Counted from the stretch's first letter, positions 51,802-60,410 are shown. The stretch: DNA of 64,000 bases from Pseudomonas brassicacearum (GCF_003732265.1 NZ_MOBK01000007.1:124001-188000); one strand, 5' to 3'. Numbers and translations are program-made. The notes: a model not told the origin generated them from the sequence alone.

Positions 51802-52467
51802 CTAGCGCACGCTACTGGTGAAGCTACTCGCGCCTGGCAGTTCCAGAACAATCTCATCGCCGACATTCAACGGACCAACGCCCACTGGCGTGCCGGTCAG
51901 GATCACGTCACCGGCCTGCAGCGAGAAGCAGCCGGCCATGTGCTGGATCATCGGCACGATCGGGTTGAGCATCGCGCTGCTGTTGCCATCCTGGCGCACT
52001 TCGCCGTTGATGGTCAGGCGGATGCCGATGTCGGTCAGGTCAGCAAAGGTGCTGCCGGACACGAACGGCGCGATCACCGCCGCGCCGTCGAACGACTTGG
52101 CGATTTCCCACGGCAGGCCCTTGGATTTCAGCTCGGCCTGCTTGTCACGCAGCGTCAGGTCGAGTGCCGGGGCGAAACCGGAGATGGCGTCCAGCACTTC
52201 TTCGCGGCTCGGCTTGGTCGACAACGGCTTGCCGATCAACACAGCGATTTCCGCTTCGTAGTGCACCGAACCGCGCTCGGTCGGAATGGCAAAACCGCCT
52301 TCCAGCGGCACCACGCAACTGCCCGGCTTAATGAAGAGCAGCGGCTCGGTAGGCACCGGGTTGTCCAGTTCCTTGGCGTGTTCGGCGTAGTTACGGCCGA
52401 TGCACACCACTTTCCCCAGCGGGAAATGAATACGCGTACCGTCGACATACTGGTGCTGATAGCTCAT
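51802..52467 (-). CDS. Fumarylacetoacetate-hydrolase-family protein
   Basis: 221 residues of FAH fold: IVCIGRNYAEHAKELDNPV-like start (written VCIGRNYAEHAKEL), metal-binding HYEAEIAVLIGK region (Glu-x-Glu) and the C-terminal AGDVILTGTPVGVG. This matches YcgM/FAHD1-type acylpyruvate hydrolases or oxaloacetate decarboxylases; sequence alone does not separate these. It lies 36 bases downstream of the D-2-hydroxyglutarate dehydrogenase gene on the same strand, so both probably serve 2-oxoacid clean-up. Confidence 0.88.
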   Translation of the reverse strand: MSYQHQYVDGTRIHFPLGKVVCIGRNYAEHAKELDNPVPTEPLLFIKPGSCVVPLEGGFAIPTERGSVHYEAEIAVLIGKPLSTKPSREEVLDAISGFAPALDLTLRDKQAELKSKGLPWEIAKSFDGAAVIAPFVSGSTFADLTDIGIRLTINGEVRQDGNSSAMLNPIVPMIQHMAGCFSLQAGDVILTGTPVGVGPLNVGDEIVLELPGASSFTSSVR

Positions 52468-52503
52468 TACCGACTCCTGATTCGTGCTCTTAACGTTCGA
52501 AAA

Positions 52504-53898
52504 TCAAACAGCGAAGATCTTGCCCGGGTTCATGATGCCGTTCGGGTCGAACACCGCTTTGACCGCTTTCATGTACTCGATCTCAACCGGCGAACGGCTG
52601 TAGGTCAAGTAATCACGCTTGGTCATGCCCACGCCGTGCTCGGCGGAAATCGAACCGTTGTACTTCTCGACGGTTTCGAACACCCACTTGTTCACCGTGG
52701 CGCACTTGGCGAAGAACTCATCCTTGCTCAGGTTTTCCGGCTTGAGGATGTTCAGGTGCAGGTTGCCGTCGCCGATGTGGCCGAACCAGACGATTTCGAA
52801 GTCCGGGTAGTGTTCGCCGACGATCGCGTCGATTTCCTTGAGGAACGCCGGTACTTTCGACACGGTGACCGAAATGTCGTTCTTGTACGGCGTCCAGTGG
52901 GAAATGGTTTCGGAGATGTATTCGCGCAGCTTCCAGAGGTTCTGCAACTGGGTTTCGCTCTGGCTCATCACGCCGTCCAGCACCCAGCCCTGTTCGACGC
53001 AGTGCTCGAAGGTTTCCAGCGCGTGGTTGGCCACTTCTTCGGTGGTCGCTTCAAATTCCAGCAGCGCGTAGAACGGGCAATCGGTTTCGAAAGGCGCCGG
53101 AACATCGCCTCGCCCCATGACTTTAGCCAAGGCCTTGTCGGAGAAGAATTCGAAGGCGGTCAGGTCGAGTTTGCTCTGGAACGCGTGCAACACCGGCATG
53201 ATCGAGTCGAAATCGGTGGTACCGAGGACCATCGCGGTGAGGTTTTTCGGTGCGCGATCCAGACGCATGGTCGCTTCAACCACGAACCCGAGGGTGCCTT
53301 CCGCGCCGATGAACAGCTGACGCAGGTCGTAGCCGGTGGCGTTCTTGATCAGGTCGCGGTTCAGTTCCAGCAGGTCGCCCTTACCGGTCACGACTTTCAT
53401 GCCGGCGACCCAGTTACGGGTCATGCCGTAGCGAATAACCTTGATCCCGCCGGCATTGGTGCCGATATTGCCGCCAATCTGGCTCGAACCTGCCGAGGCG
53501 AAGTCCACCGGGTAGTACAGACCTTTTTCTTCAGCAACGTTCTGCAAATGCTCGGTGACCACGCCCGGCTGACAAACGGCCGTGCGATCGGTGAGGTTTA
53601 CATCGAGGATCTGGTTCATGTAATCGAACGACACGACCACTTCGCCATTGGCAGCCACCGCCGCAGCAGAAAGCCCGGTACGGCCGCCGGACGGCACCAG
53701 CGCCACCTTGCGTTCATTGGCCCAACGGACAATGGCCTGCACCTGTTCGGTGGTCTTGGGGAACACGATGGCGGTCGGGGCCGGAGCAAAATGCTTGGTC
53801 CAATCCTTACCGTAAGCATTCAGGGAGTCGGCATCGGTCAGCACCTTGCCAGGCTCAACCAGGGTCTTCAGCTCATCAATCAGCGCAGGATTGGTCAT
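52504..53898 (-). CDS. FAD-linked D-2-hydroxyglutarate dehydrogenase
   Basis: 464 residues of the VAO/D-lactate dehydrogenase family. The FAD domain has VPSGGRTGLSAAAV and IGGNIGTNAGGIKVIRYG; the C-terminal active site has WFGHIGDGNLHLNIL (metal His residues) and the terminal AEHGVGMTKRDYL. The divergent gene is serA. In studied pseudomonads this enzyme removes D-2-hydroxyglutarate formed by SerA, pulling serine synthesis forward, and P. aeruginosa PA0317 occupies the same place. The start MTNPALIDEL was chosen for family agreement over an ATG 30 bases upstream. Confidence 0.9.
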   Translation of the reverse strand: MTNPALIDELKTLVEPGKVLTDADSLNAYGKDWTKHFAPAPTAIVFPKTTEQVQAIVRWANERKVALVPSGGRTGLSAAAVAANGEVVVSFDYMNQILDVNLTDRTAVCQPGVVTEHLQNVAEEKGLYYPVDFASAGSSQIGGNIGTNAGGIKVIRYGMTRNWVAGMKVVTGKGDLLELNRDLIKNATGYDLRQLFIGAEGTLGFVVEATMRLDRAPKNLTAMVLGTTDFDSIMPVLHAFQSKLDLTAFEFFSDKALAKVMGRGDVPAPFETDCPFYALLEFEATTEEVANHALETFEHCVEQGWVLDGVMSQSETQLQNLWKLREYISETISHWTPYKNDISVTVSKVPAFLKEIDAIVGEHYPDFEIVWFGHIGDGNLHLNILKPENLSKDEFFAKCATVNKWVFETVEKYNGSISAEHGVGMTKRDYLTYSRSPVEIEYMKAVKAVFDPNGIMNPGKIFAV

Positions 53899-53964
53899 CG
53901 ACAGAACTCTCGAACAATTCATGGTCATCCTGAGAACGCTTCACGTCGCAGGAATGAGTGTTTA

Positions 53965-53996
53965 GCGGGGTGCGTATGCTAGCATACCGACCCCGC
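53965..53996. promoter_or_regulatory. 32-bp palindrome between D2HGDH and serA
   Basis: Arms GCGGGGT and ACCCCGC flank the perfect 14-bp palindrome GTATGCTAGCATAC, with only one symmetric 2-bp mismatch. TATGCT can be read as a -10-like box on both strands. This is a strong candidate shared operator or overlapping divergent promoter; the regulator is unknown. Confidence 0.6.
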
Positions 53997-54102
53997 AGCA
54001 TAGTGCCCAACGGCCAATCTGCGGCGACGGCTTTCCTGCCGTCCGGGTCAGCGTCTGCTGGCTATTTCCTGCCATTTTTCTCCGGGATACAGGTTTACGC
54101 AG

Positions 54103-55332
54103 ATGAGCAAGACTTCTCTCGATAAGAGCAAGATCAAGTTCCTTCTTCTCGAAGGCGTCCACCAATCGGCTGTCGACGTTCTCAAGTCGGCGGGCTACAC
54201 CAGCATCGAGTACCTCACCGGTTCTCTGCCGGAAGCCCAACTGAAGGAAAAGATCGCTGATGCGCACTTCATCGGCATTCGCTCGCGCACTCAACTGACC
54301 GAAGAGATCTTCGATCACGCGAAGAAGCTGGTCGCGGTCGGCTGTTTCTGCATCGGCACCAACCAGGTTGACCTGAACGCAGCGCGCGAACGCGGGATTG
54401 CGGTGTTCAACGCACCGTACTCCAACACTCGCTCCGTAGCGGAGCTGGTGCTGGCCGAAGCGATCCTGCTGCTGCGCGGCATCCCTGAGAAGAACGCTTC
54501 CTGCCACCGTGGCGGCTGGATCAAGAGCGCGGCCAACTCCTTCGAGATCCGCGGCAAGAAGCTGGGCATCGTCGGTTACGGCTCGATCGGTACGCAACTG
54601 TCGGTCCTGGCTGAAGGCCTGGGCATGCAGGTGTACTTCTACGACACCGTGACCAAGCTGCCACTGGGTAACGCCACGCAGGTCGGCAACCTGCACGAGC
54701 TGCTGGGCATGTCCGACATCGTCACCCTGCACGTTCCGGAAACCGCTGCGACCCAGTGGATGATCGGCGAGAAGGAAATCCGCGCGATCAAGAAGGGCGG
54801 CATCCTGATCAACGCCGCTCGCGGCACCGTGGTCGAACTGGACGCCCTGGCGGACGCGATCAAGGACAAGCATCTGATCGGCGCGGCCATCGACGTGTTC
54901 CCGGTGGAGCCACGCTCCAACGACGAAGAGTTCGCAAGCCCGCTGCGTGGCCTGGACAACGTGATCCTGACCCCGCACATCGGTGGTTCCACCGCTGAAG
55001 CGCAAGCCAACATCGGTCTGGAAGTGGCAGAAAAACTGGTCAAGTACAGCGACAACGGTACCTCCGTATCGTCGGTGAACTTCCCGGAAGTGGCCCTGCC
55101 GGCTCACCCTGGCAAGCACCGCCTTCTGCACATCCACGAAAACATTCCGGGTGTGATGAGCGAGATCAACAAGGTGTTCGCCGAAAACGGCATCAACATC
55201 TCCGGTCAGTTCCTGCAGACCAACGAGAAAGTCGGCTACGTCGTGATCGACGTCGACGCCGACTACTCGGAAATCGCCCAGGAGAAGTTGCAGCACATCA
55301 ACGGCACCATTCGTTGCCGCGTGTTGTTCTGA
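54103..55332 (+). CDS. serA: D-3-phosphoglycerate dehydrogenase
   Basis: First enzyme of serine synthesis, 409 residues (E. coli 410). The NAD domain has GIVGYGSIGTQLSVLAEGLG, the catalytic Arg lies in INAARGTVVE, the Glu in DVFPVEP and the His in LTPHIGGST. A C-terminal ACT domain (about 335-409; ENIPGVMSEINKVFAENGIN) binds serine for feedback. Family knowledge: SerA also reduces 2-oxoglutarate to D-2-hydroxyglutarate, the substrate of the divergent dehydrogenase. It ends in a strong terminator. Confidence 0.98.
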   Translation: MSKTSLDKSKIKFLLLEGVHQSAVDVLKSAGYTSIEYLTGSLPEAQLKEKIADAHFIGIRSRTQLTEEIFDHAKKLVAVGCFCIGTNQVDLNAARERGIAVFNAPYSNTRSVAELVLAEAILLLRGIPEKNASCHRGGWIKSAANSFEIRGKKLGIVGYGSIGTQLSVLAEGLGMQVYFYDTVTKLPLGNATQVGNLHELLGMSDIVTLHVPETAATQWMIGEKEIRAIKKGGILINAARGTVVELDALADAIKDKHLIGAAIDVFPVEPRSNDEEFASPLRGLDNVILTPHIGGSTAEAQANIGLEVAEKLVKYSDNGTSVSSVNFPEVALPAHPGKHRLLHIHENIPGVMSEINKVFAENGINISGQFLQTNEKVGYVVIDVDADYSEIAQEKLQHINGTIRCRVLF

Positions 55333-55349
55333 TAGCGACTGAGCAACAA

Positions 55350-55377
55350 AAAAAGGAGCCCTCAGGGGCTCCTTTTT
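55350..55377. terminator. Bidirectional intrinsic terminator, serA / DUF4399
   Basis: A-tract plus 7-bp GC core, GGAGCCC / GGGCTCC with a TCAG loop, flanked by AAAAA and TTTTT, so it can act in both directions between the convergent genes. Confidence 0.92.
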
Positions 55378-55406
55378 CATGGGCGCGGTTTTTTATTCCG
55401 ACCAGG

Positions 55407-55832
55407 TCACTTGACGTTGACGGTGATTTTTTTCGACACGATTGGCGGATCGAAAGCCATGTGGCCTTTGTCACCCAGCTCCAGTTGCAAGGTGTGTTTG
55501 CCGGGAGTCAGCGTCAGCTCGGTCTCGGTCTGCGCCTTGCCGAAATGCACATGATTGGCGTCTGCCGGAATCACCGAACCTGCAGGGATTACGTCCTTGG
55601 CATCGATCAGCAGGTGGTGGTGACCGGTGTTTTTGGTCTCATCACCCGCCGGGGCCAGGGAAACGTTCTCGACAGCGAATTTAACCTTGAAAGTTTGCGG
55701 GACAGTCCCACCGTCTTCAGGAGAGACGATGGACACTTCGGCACCTTTAGGCGCCGGCGTGGCAGCACTGGCCAGCACCGAAACACCCATCAGCAGGCCA
55801 GCCATAGCCGCACGAGACATAAACGTTTTCAT
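55407..55832 (-). CDS. DUF4399 periplasmic protein
   Basis: 141 residues with a signal peptide cleaved after ASAA (about residue 24). The mature part is a single immunoglobulin-like domain with GHHHLLIDA, NHVHFGKAQTE and GDKGHMAF, several conserved histidines that suggest metal binding. This is the DUF4399 family, in which copper or haem roles have been suspected but not shown. Convergent with serA. Confidence 0.88.
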   Translation of the reverse strand: MKTFMSRAAMAGLLMGVSVLASAATPAPKGAEVSIVSPEDGGTVPQTFKVKFAVENVSLAPAGDETKNTGHHHLLIDAKDVIPAGSVIPADANHVHFGKAQTETELTLTPGKHTLQLELGDKGHMAFDPPIVSKKITVNVK

Positions 55833-55967
55833 TCTCTTCTCCAGTTTTTTCGTAAAATCCGCGTGACCATGACAACTTCATGGTCAATCGTTGTCGAAGG
55901 CACTCGACAACCATAGCAAAGCGAGCCTGAACCAGAGCATCGCGATAATGAATTCAAAGGAGTGACC

Positions 55968-56549
55968 ATGCGTTTCTTGCCTGGCCTGATCTGCCTGCTA
56001 CCCCTTTTGAGCCCTTTGGCTCATGCCGAACTGATTGACGACATCAACGACCGTGGCGAACTGCGCATTGCTCTTGAAGCTAATACACCGCCCTTCAATT
56101 TCAAGGATGAAGGCAAACTCAGCGGCTTCGAAGTCGAGTTGGGCCAACTGCTGGCCAGCGAACTCGATGTCCGCCCCGACTTCGTCGTCACCGACTCGGG
56201 CGATCTGTTGACCGGCGTAGAAAGCGGCAAGTACGACGTCGCCATCAACCACATAGCAATGACCCCGGATCTGAAGGATCGTTTCGATTTCAGCGAGCCT
56301 TACCTTCAAACCGCGCAATTGATCGCGCAGAAGGAAGAGCCGCGCTCGATGCTGCTGGTGCAGTCGTTTGCCGAAGAGAAGCCCAAGGCCAATCCGCCGG
56401 TGGGTCTGGCGATTCCGTTTCAGAAAGGCAACCCGGCGTTTCATGCCAGCCTGGAGAATGCGTTGCAGCGGATCAAGGACGATGGCCGGATGGCGGCGCT
56501 GGAGAAGAAGTGGTTTGGGGCGGATGCGAGCGCGGCGTCAAAACCCTGA
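55968..56549 (+). CDS. Shortened solute-binding protein of the amino-acid ABC type
   Basis: 193 residues with a signal peptide (cleavage after AHAE, about 22). The N-terminal lobe is a normal SBP type 3 lobe (RGELRIALEANTPPFNFKDE, KYDVAINHIAMTPDLKDRFDFSEPYLQ), but the section that forms the second lobe (about 70 residues in relatives such as FliY) is missing. The sequence goes from the first lobe straight to the C-terminal GNPAFHASLENALQRIKDDG and KKWFGADAS. No permease or ATPase is nearby. It may be a lone ligand-binding or signalling protein. Confidence 0.78.
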   Translation: MRFLPGLICLLPLLSPLAHAELIDDINDRGELRIALEANTPPFNFKDEGKLSGFEVELGQLLASELDVRPDFVVTDSGDLLTGVESGKYDVAINHIAMTPDLKDRFDFSEPYLQTAQLIAQKEEPRSMLLVQSFAEEKPKANPPVGLAIPFQKGNPAFHASLENALQRIKDDGRMAALEKKWFGADASAASKP

Positions 56550-56575
56550 TTTCAGGTTGAAGGCTGTGGAGATCT

Positions 56576-56670
56576 AATGTGGGAGCGGGCTTGCTCGCGA
56601 AGGCGGAGTGTCAGACACATCGATGTCGACTGACACTGCGCCTTCGCGAGCAAGCCCGCTCCCACATTAG
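56576..56670. repeat. REPIN, outward-ordered type
   Basis: GTGGGAGCGGGCTTGCTCGCG first and CGAGCAAGCCCGCTCCCAC second. The spacer is strongly palindromic (GTGTCAG...ACATCGATGT...CTGACAC). Confidence 0.9.
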
Positions 56671-56684
56671 TTTTGTGGCGGTCT

Positions 56685-57170
56685 TCAGACTAAGGTTGTC
56701 AGGGCAGCAGCCGCTTGCGGCAACTCCAACTCGCTGAAAACCTGCACACCATTACGCCTGAGCAACGCCGCCGTCACACCCTCGCCCGCCACCTTCACAC
56801 CGCTGAAGCTTCCGTCATACGTCAGCAAATTCCCGCAAGACGGACTATTGGCCTTGAGCACGGCAATGCGGATGCCGTGCTTTTGCACCAGTTCCAGCGC
56901 TTGATAAGCCCCCGACAGGAACTCGGCACTGACATCCTCACCCTCGGTGGTGATCACGCTGGCGTGGCCATCCAGCACGTGCGCGCCCTGCCCGCCAGGA
57001 ATTTCCGCTGCGGCCCTGGGTGTCGGCAAACCTCCCGCCACCTCGGGGCACAACGGGATGACCCGGCCTTCGTCCAGCCACTGCTGAAGCTGGTCGAATG
57101 GCCCGCTCGCCCCGCCGTCGTAGCGTACGCGGTGGCCCAGCAGGCAGCGGCTTACCAGAATTTTCTGCAT
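56685..57170 (-). CDS. DUF523 family protein
   Basis: 161 residues starting MQKILVSRCLLGHRVRYDG, with Cys9, Cys41 in IPLCPEVAGGLPTPRAAAEI and Cys112 in LKANSPSCGN, the invariant cysteines of DUF523 (an Fe-S or zinc-binding protein is likely). Members are widespread and uncharacterised, sometimes linked to 2-thiouracil desulfurisation. It lies two bases from the stop of the 2OG-Fe(II) oxygenase gene, so co-transcription is expected. Confidence 0.88.
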   Translation of the reverse strand: MQKILVSRCLLGHRVRYDGGASGPFDQLQQWLDEGRVIPLCPEVAGGLPTPRAAAEIPGGQGAHVLDGHASVITTEGEDVSAEFLSGAYQALELVQKHGIRIAVLKANSPSCGNLLTYDGSFSGVKVAGEGVTAALLRRNGVQVFSELELPQAAAALTTLV

Positions 57171-57172
57171 GA

Positions 57173-57805
57173 TCAGAACGGCTCGTTACCCCGGCGTCGG
57201 AACCAGCCGGTCAATGACAGGCGATCCCGGGTCGCGGGCAGGACTTCGTGGGGGACTTCGCCCGACAGAAACACCACCAGGCATCCGCCGACAGGTTCCA
57301 CATCGTAGGCCCGGTCTTCCTCCAGATACATGCGCAACTGTCCGCCGTGCTCGGGCAGCCAACCGTCATTGAGGTACACCACGGCCGAGACCATGCGCCG
57401 GTCGTCATCGCGAAAACGGTCGACATGCCGGAGGTAAAATGCACCCGGCGGGTACAGCGCGAAATGGCTTTCGAAATCCTCAAGACCCAGAAACAAACCG
57501 CGATTCATCGCTTCGCGCAGGCTGTCCATCAATCCCAGATAGCTGTCGCACGCCTCGGCCTGACCGGGGTCGATCCACTGGATATGGTCGCCGCGAATCC
57601 CCTCGCGAACCTCCGATGACGGCCCTCGGCCTACCGCCGCAGGGGCCAGTTCACCCTCGGCTGCACGTTTACGGCACTCAGCCGCCAGCGCCCGGGTCAG
57701 ATCCTCAGGCAGGAAAATGTTCTGTTGCGACCAGCCGTTTGCAGCCAGGTCGTCAACGATACGTAACAGCAGCGGGTGATCAGAGGGTATTTGCATGCCG
57801 CGCAT
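57173..57805 (-). CDS. 2-oxoglutarate/Fe(II)-dependent oxygenase (prolyl hydroxylase-like)
   Basis: 210 residues of the jelly-roll dioxygenase fold: iron ligands His and Asp in YLRHVDRF, the distal His in GEVPHEVLP, and the 2-oxoglutarate Arg in TRDRLSLTGW. The size and the GGQLRMYLE strand resemble the P4Hc family of small prolyl-hydroxylase-like proteins that act on translation factors in Pseudomonas. The start MRGMQIPSD follows AGGA; the longer frame has no ribosome site. Confidence 0.85.
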   Translation of the reverse strand: MRGMQIPSDHPLLLRIVDDLAANGWSQQNIFLPEDLTRALAAECRKRAAEGELAPAAVGRGPSSEVREGIRGDHIQWIDPGQAEACDSYLGLMDSLREAMNRGLFLGLEDFESHFALYPPGAFYLRHVDRFRDDDRRMVSAVVYLNDGWLPEHGGQLRMYLEEDRAYDVEPVGGCLVVFLSGEVPHEVLPATRDRLSLTGWFRRRGNEPF

Positions 57806-57913
57806 AGTATTCCTGTGCCTGAAAATCCGACAGAGCCACGCAGCGGGTTGATACGAATTCTCGACAAGTACGGATGCCACACGGAGAATAGTCGCCTGCT
57901 GACAGGAGTCCCT

Positions 57914-58666
57914 ATGCGCCGGTTGCTTTTTTCACTGTTGATGCTCTGTGCTTTGCCCGCTTGGGCAGACGGCCACGACCAGTTGTATAAAGTCGCCGGC
58001 TGGCCAGACCAACGCGCGCATTTCAACGACGCCCTCACAGCCGCGCAACAACGCTACGAAAGCAGCCTGCCACCGGCGGTGTTTCAGGCACTGGTCAACA
58101 ACAGCAATCAGCGATTCGCTCCGCAGTCGGTCGATCAACGCGCCGAAGCACAACTACGCAAAAGTCTCGCCGACCCAAAACCTGCACTGACCTTCTTCCA
58201 ATCGCCCCTGGGCAAAAAAGTCGTGGCCGCCGAGTTGCTGGCCACCCGTCGCGACCAACTGGCGAAAAACGCCAAGGGCCTGCCGAAGATGCAGGCCAGC
58301 GACAGCCGTCAATTGATCATCGGCCACTTGGCCAAGGCCCTGCCGGCTCGCGAGGCGGGTGCTGAGGTCAGCCTGGCGATTGCCGGTGTCGCGGCTGACA
58401 GCCTGAGTTCGATGATCCCCGGGTTGCTCAGTAGTGGACAGTCGCAAGGGATGTTGAACGGTCAGCGCCTGCGATTGATGGACCAGATCGGCAGCGACCT
58501 GAACAACACGCTGCTGTATGTCTATCGCGATCTCTCGGACAACGAACTGGAAGAGTTCGCCACGTTTGCCGAGTCCACCGAGGGCCAGGCGTATTACCAG
58601 GCGGCGCTGGCGGCGATTCGGGCGGGGTTGGCGGTGGGGCAAAGTACTTCGAATCTCGCCCAGTAA
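57914..58666 (+). CDS. DUF2059-like periplasmic protein
   Basis: 250 residues with a signal peptide (LLFSLLMLCALPAWADG, cleavage near 19). The mature protein is mostly helical, with a C-terminal segment LSDNELEEFATFAESTEGQAYY that resembles the DUF2059 helix pair (FxxxFYxTxxGxK type). No catalytic motif. The start is chosen at the ATG after AGGAG, not an earlier in-frame ATG in the previous gene's promoter. The function is unknown. Confidence 0.8.
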   Translation: MRRLLFSLLMLCALPAWADGHDQLYKVAGWPDQRAHFNDALTAAQQRYESSLPPAVFQALVNNSNQRFAPQSVDQRAEAQLRKSLADPKPALTFFQSPLGKKVVAAELLATRRDQLAKNAKGLPKMQASDSRQLIIGHLAKALPAREAGAEVSLAIAGVAADSLSSMIPGLLSSGQSQGMLNGQRLRLMDQIGSDLNNTLLYVYRDLSDNELEEFATFAESTEGQAYYQAALAAIRAGLAVGQSTSNLAQ

Positions 58667-58686
58667 TTTTCGGCGCCAGGGAAATC

Positions 58687-58773
58687 GCCTTCGCGAGCAA
58701 GCCCGCTCCCACATTTAACCGAGTTCTCTCAGGGGAGTGCGGTCAAGTGTGGGAGCGGGCTTGCTCGCGAAGG
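58687..58773. repeat. REPIN after the DUF2059-like gene
   Basis: Facing CGAGCAAGCCCGCTCCCAC arms. The spacer begins TAACCGAGTTCTCTCAGGG, shared with the REPINs at 42658 and 46342. Confidence 0.9.
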
Positions 58774-58787
58774 GGCCATTACTGTCG

Positions 58788-59735
58788 CTACAAATTCCGG
58801 CCCTTGATCCGCTTGCTCAAAAACCCGAAATACTCCTCCCGCATCACCAACGTCTCATTCGCCAGATGATGCCGCGCCTCTGGCAACATCAACACCTGAG
58901 GCCGGTCGAACTTGGCCTTCAACACCCCCAGGTTATGCTCCCAATCCACCGTCATGTCCGCCTGCCCCTGCACGATCAGCGGCCGACGCGGGCTGTTCGG
59001 GGCGGCTTCGATTCGCTTGATCCAGCGCGACAACGCCCCGACCCACGCCGTGGGCAAACGCAGCGGCTGCAACGGATCGGCTTGCAGGAATGGCAGGAAA
59101 TCAGGGTCGTTGGAGTTCTCACTGAAGCGCCGGGCGATGGCTTTGACGAACGGTTTGAGCAGGTAATAGCTGAGTTTCGACCACCCCCAGGCACGCGGCC
59201 GAACCAGGGGTGACAACAGGATCACCTGGCCTTGCGCCGGACTGTTCGCGCCGTGATTGAGCACATGGTCAATCACGATTGCCCCGCCCGTGCTCTGCCC
59301 GCACAGGTGCCACGGCTGCGGCAGGTCAATGGACAACGCCTCGGCGAACAACCCTTGCAGCGTGTCCTGATACTCGGCGAATTCCTTGATGCTCGCCCGC
59401 TCGCCACTGGACAGCCCATGCCCCGGCAAGTCGCAGGCGATCACGGCAAAACCCTGATCCAGCGCCCACTCGATCACATGGCGATAGAGCCCGGTGTGAT
59501 CGTAGAAACCGTGGAACAGGAACAGCGTCGCCTTCGCCCGCTCCGGCCACCAGAACTGGCTGACCAAGTGATAGCCATCGATCTCGAAACGCCCGAGCCC
59601 CCCACGCAATGTACGCCCCGGAAAATCCAGCCCGTAAAAATGCTGATACGCCATGGCCTCGGTCGACAGCGGCTGCCCCTCGGCCAATGGCCGCAGGCTG
59701 GCGCGCAAATGATCGGGGGAAAACGTGGCTGACAT
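58788..59735 (-). CDS. Alpha/beta hydrolase, monoacylglycerol-lipase type
   Basis: 315 residues: oxyanion region LFLFHGFYDHTGLYRHV, DLPGHGLSSGERA, nucleophile GQSTGGAIV (Ser about 143), acid in VQGQADMTVDW, and the catalytic His in LPEARHHLANET. The pattern fits the lysophospholipase/monoacylglycerol-lipase branch; the true substrate is unknown. It is convergent with the DUF2059-like gene and divergent from the DUF6436 gene. Confidence 0.86.
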   Translation of the reverse strand: MSATFSPDHLRASLRPLAEGQPLSTEAMAYQHFYGLDFPGRTLRGGLGRFEIDGYHLVSQFWWPERAKATLFLFHGFYDHTGLYRHVIEWALDQGFAVIACDLPGHGLSSGERASIKEFAEYQDTLQGLFAEALSIDLPQPWHLCGQSTGGAIVIDHVLNHGANSPAQGQVILLSPLVRPRAWGWSKLSYYLLKPFVKAIARRFSENSNDPDFLPFLQADPLQPLRLPTAWVGALSRWIKRIEAAPNSPRRPLIVQGQADMTVDWEHNLGVLKAKFDRPQVLMLPEARHHLANETLVMREEYFGFLSKRIKGRNL

Positions 59736-59822
59736 GAAGGATTCCAGAGCGTTAAACGGACTTTATAGGCCTGCGATATTCATCTGTCGCAGCAAGCATG
59801 GCAAGCTAGCCGGCCTTCGAGG

Positions 59823-60410
59823 ATGAAACCCATGCGCCCGGCCTACCGCACCACACTGCTTGCCAGCCTGCTCGCCCTCGTGTGTGCCGGCGTCCTGTGG
59901 GCCGCGTATGACTGGTTTCAAGGACGCTACTTGCGGGCGTTCAGCGAACACACTGCGGTATTTTCCGGCGACCCGCTGCGCCTGCCCGATGACCTTGCCG
60001 GCCCCGGCGCCATTCGCTTGGTGCACTTCTGGGACCCGGCCTGCCCGTGCAACGTCGGCAATCAGCAACACCTGAGCGAACTGGTTGAACGCTATGTGCC
60101 ACAGGGCGTCGAGTTTTACGCCGTGCAAAAACCCGGCAGTCATGGCCAGCTCCCCACTACGTTGAACAGCCTGAAAACCATCACCCTGCTGCCCGGCTCC
60201 GAACAGATTCCCGCCAGCCCCGCCGTGGCGATCTGGGATCGCAGCGGCAAACTGGCGTATTTCGGCCCGTACAGCGAAGGCCTGACCTGCAATTCGAACA
60301 ACAGCTTTATCGAGCCCATCCTGCAAGCACTGAGCGAAGGTCGCGCAGTGAACGCAACGCATACGCTGGCCATCGGTTGTTACTGCCCGTGGCCGGTTGA
60401 AGTGAACTAA
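59823..60410 (+). CDS. Membrane-anchored thioredoxin-fold protein (DUF6436-like)
   Basis: 195 residues: N-terminal anchor (about 12-28, LLASLLALVCAGVLWAAY), then a thioredoxin-like domain with LVHFWDPACPCNVGNQQH where the usual WCxxC is ACPC, a cis-Pro-like IPASPAVAIWD, and a C-terminal GCYCPWPVEVN. The CPC and CYC pairs could form a redox couple or a metal site. It lies about 100 bases before hacB, possibly with its own promoter. The function is unknown. Confidence 0.8.
   Translation: MKPMRPAYRTTLLASLLALVCAGVLWAAYDWFQGRYLRAFSEHTAVFSGDPLRLPDDLAGPGAIRLVHFWDPACPCNVGNQQHLSELVERYVPQGVEFYAVQKPGSHGQLPTTLNSLKTITLLPGSEQIPASPAVAIWDRSGKLAYFGPYSEGLTCNSNNSFIEPILQALSEGRAVNATHTLAIGCYCPWPVEVN

Noticed and set aside
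51793..53982. 729-codon open frame opposite the FAH and D2HGDH genes
   Set aside because: Crosses two real genes and their gap; shadow composition.
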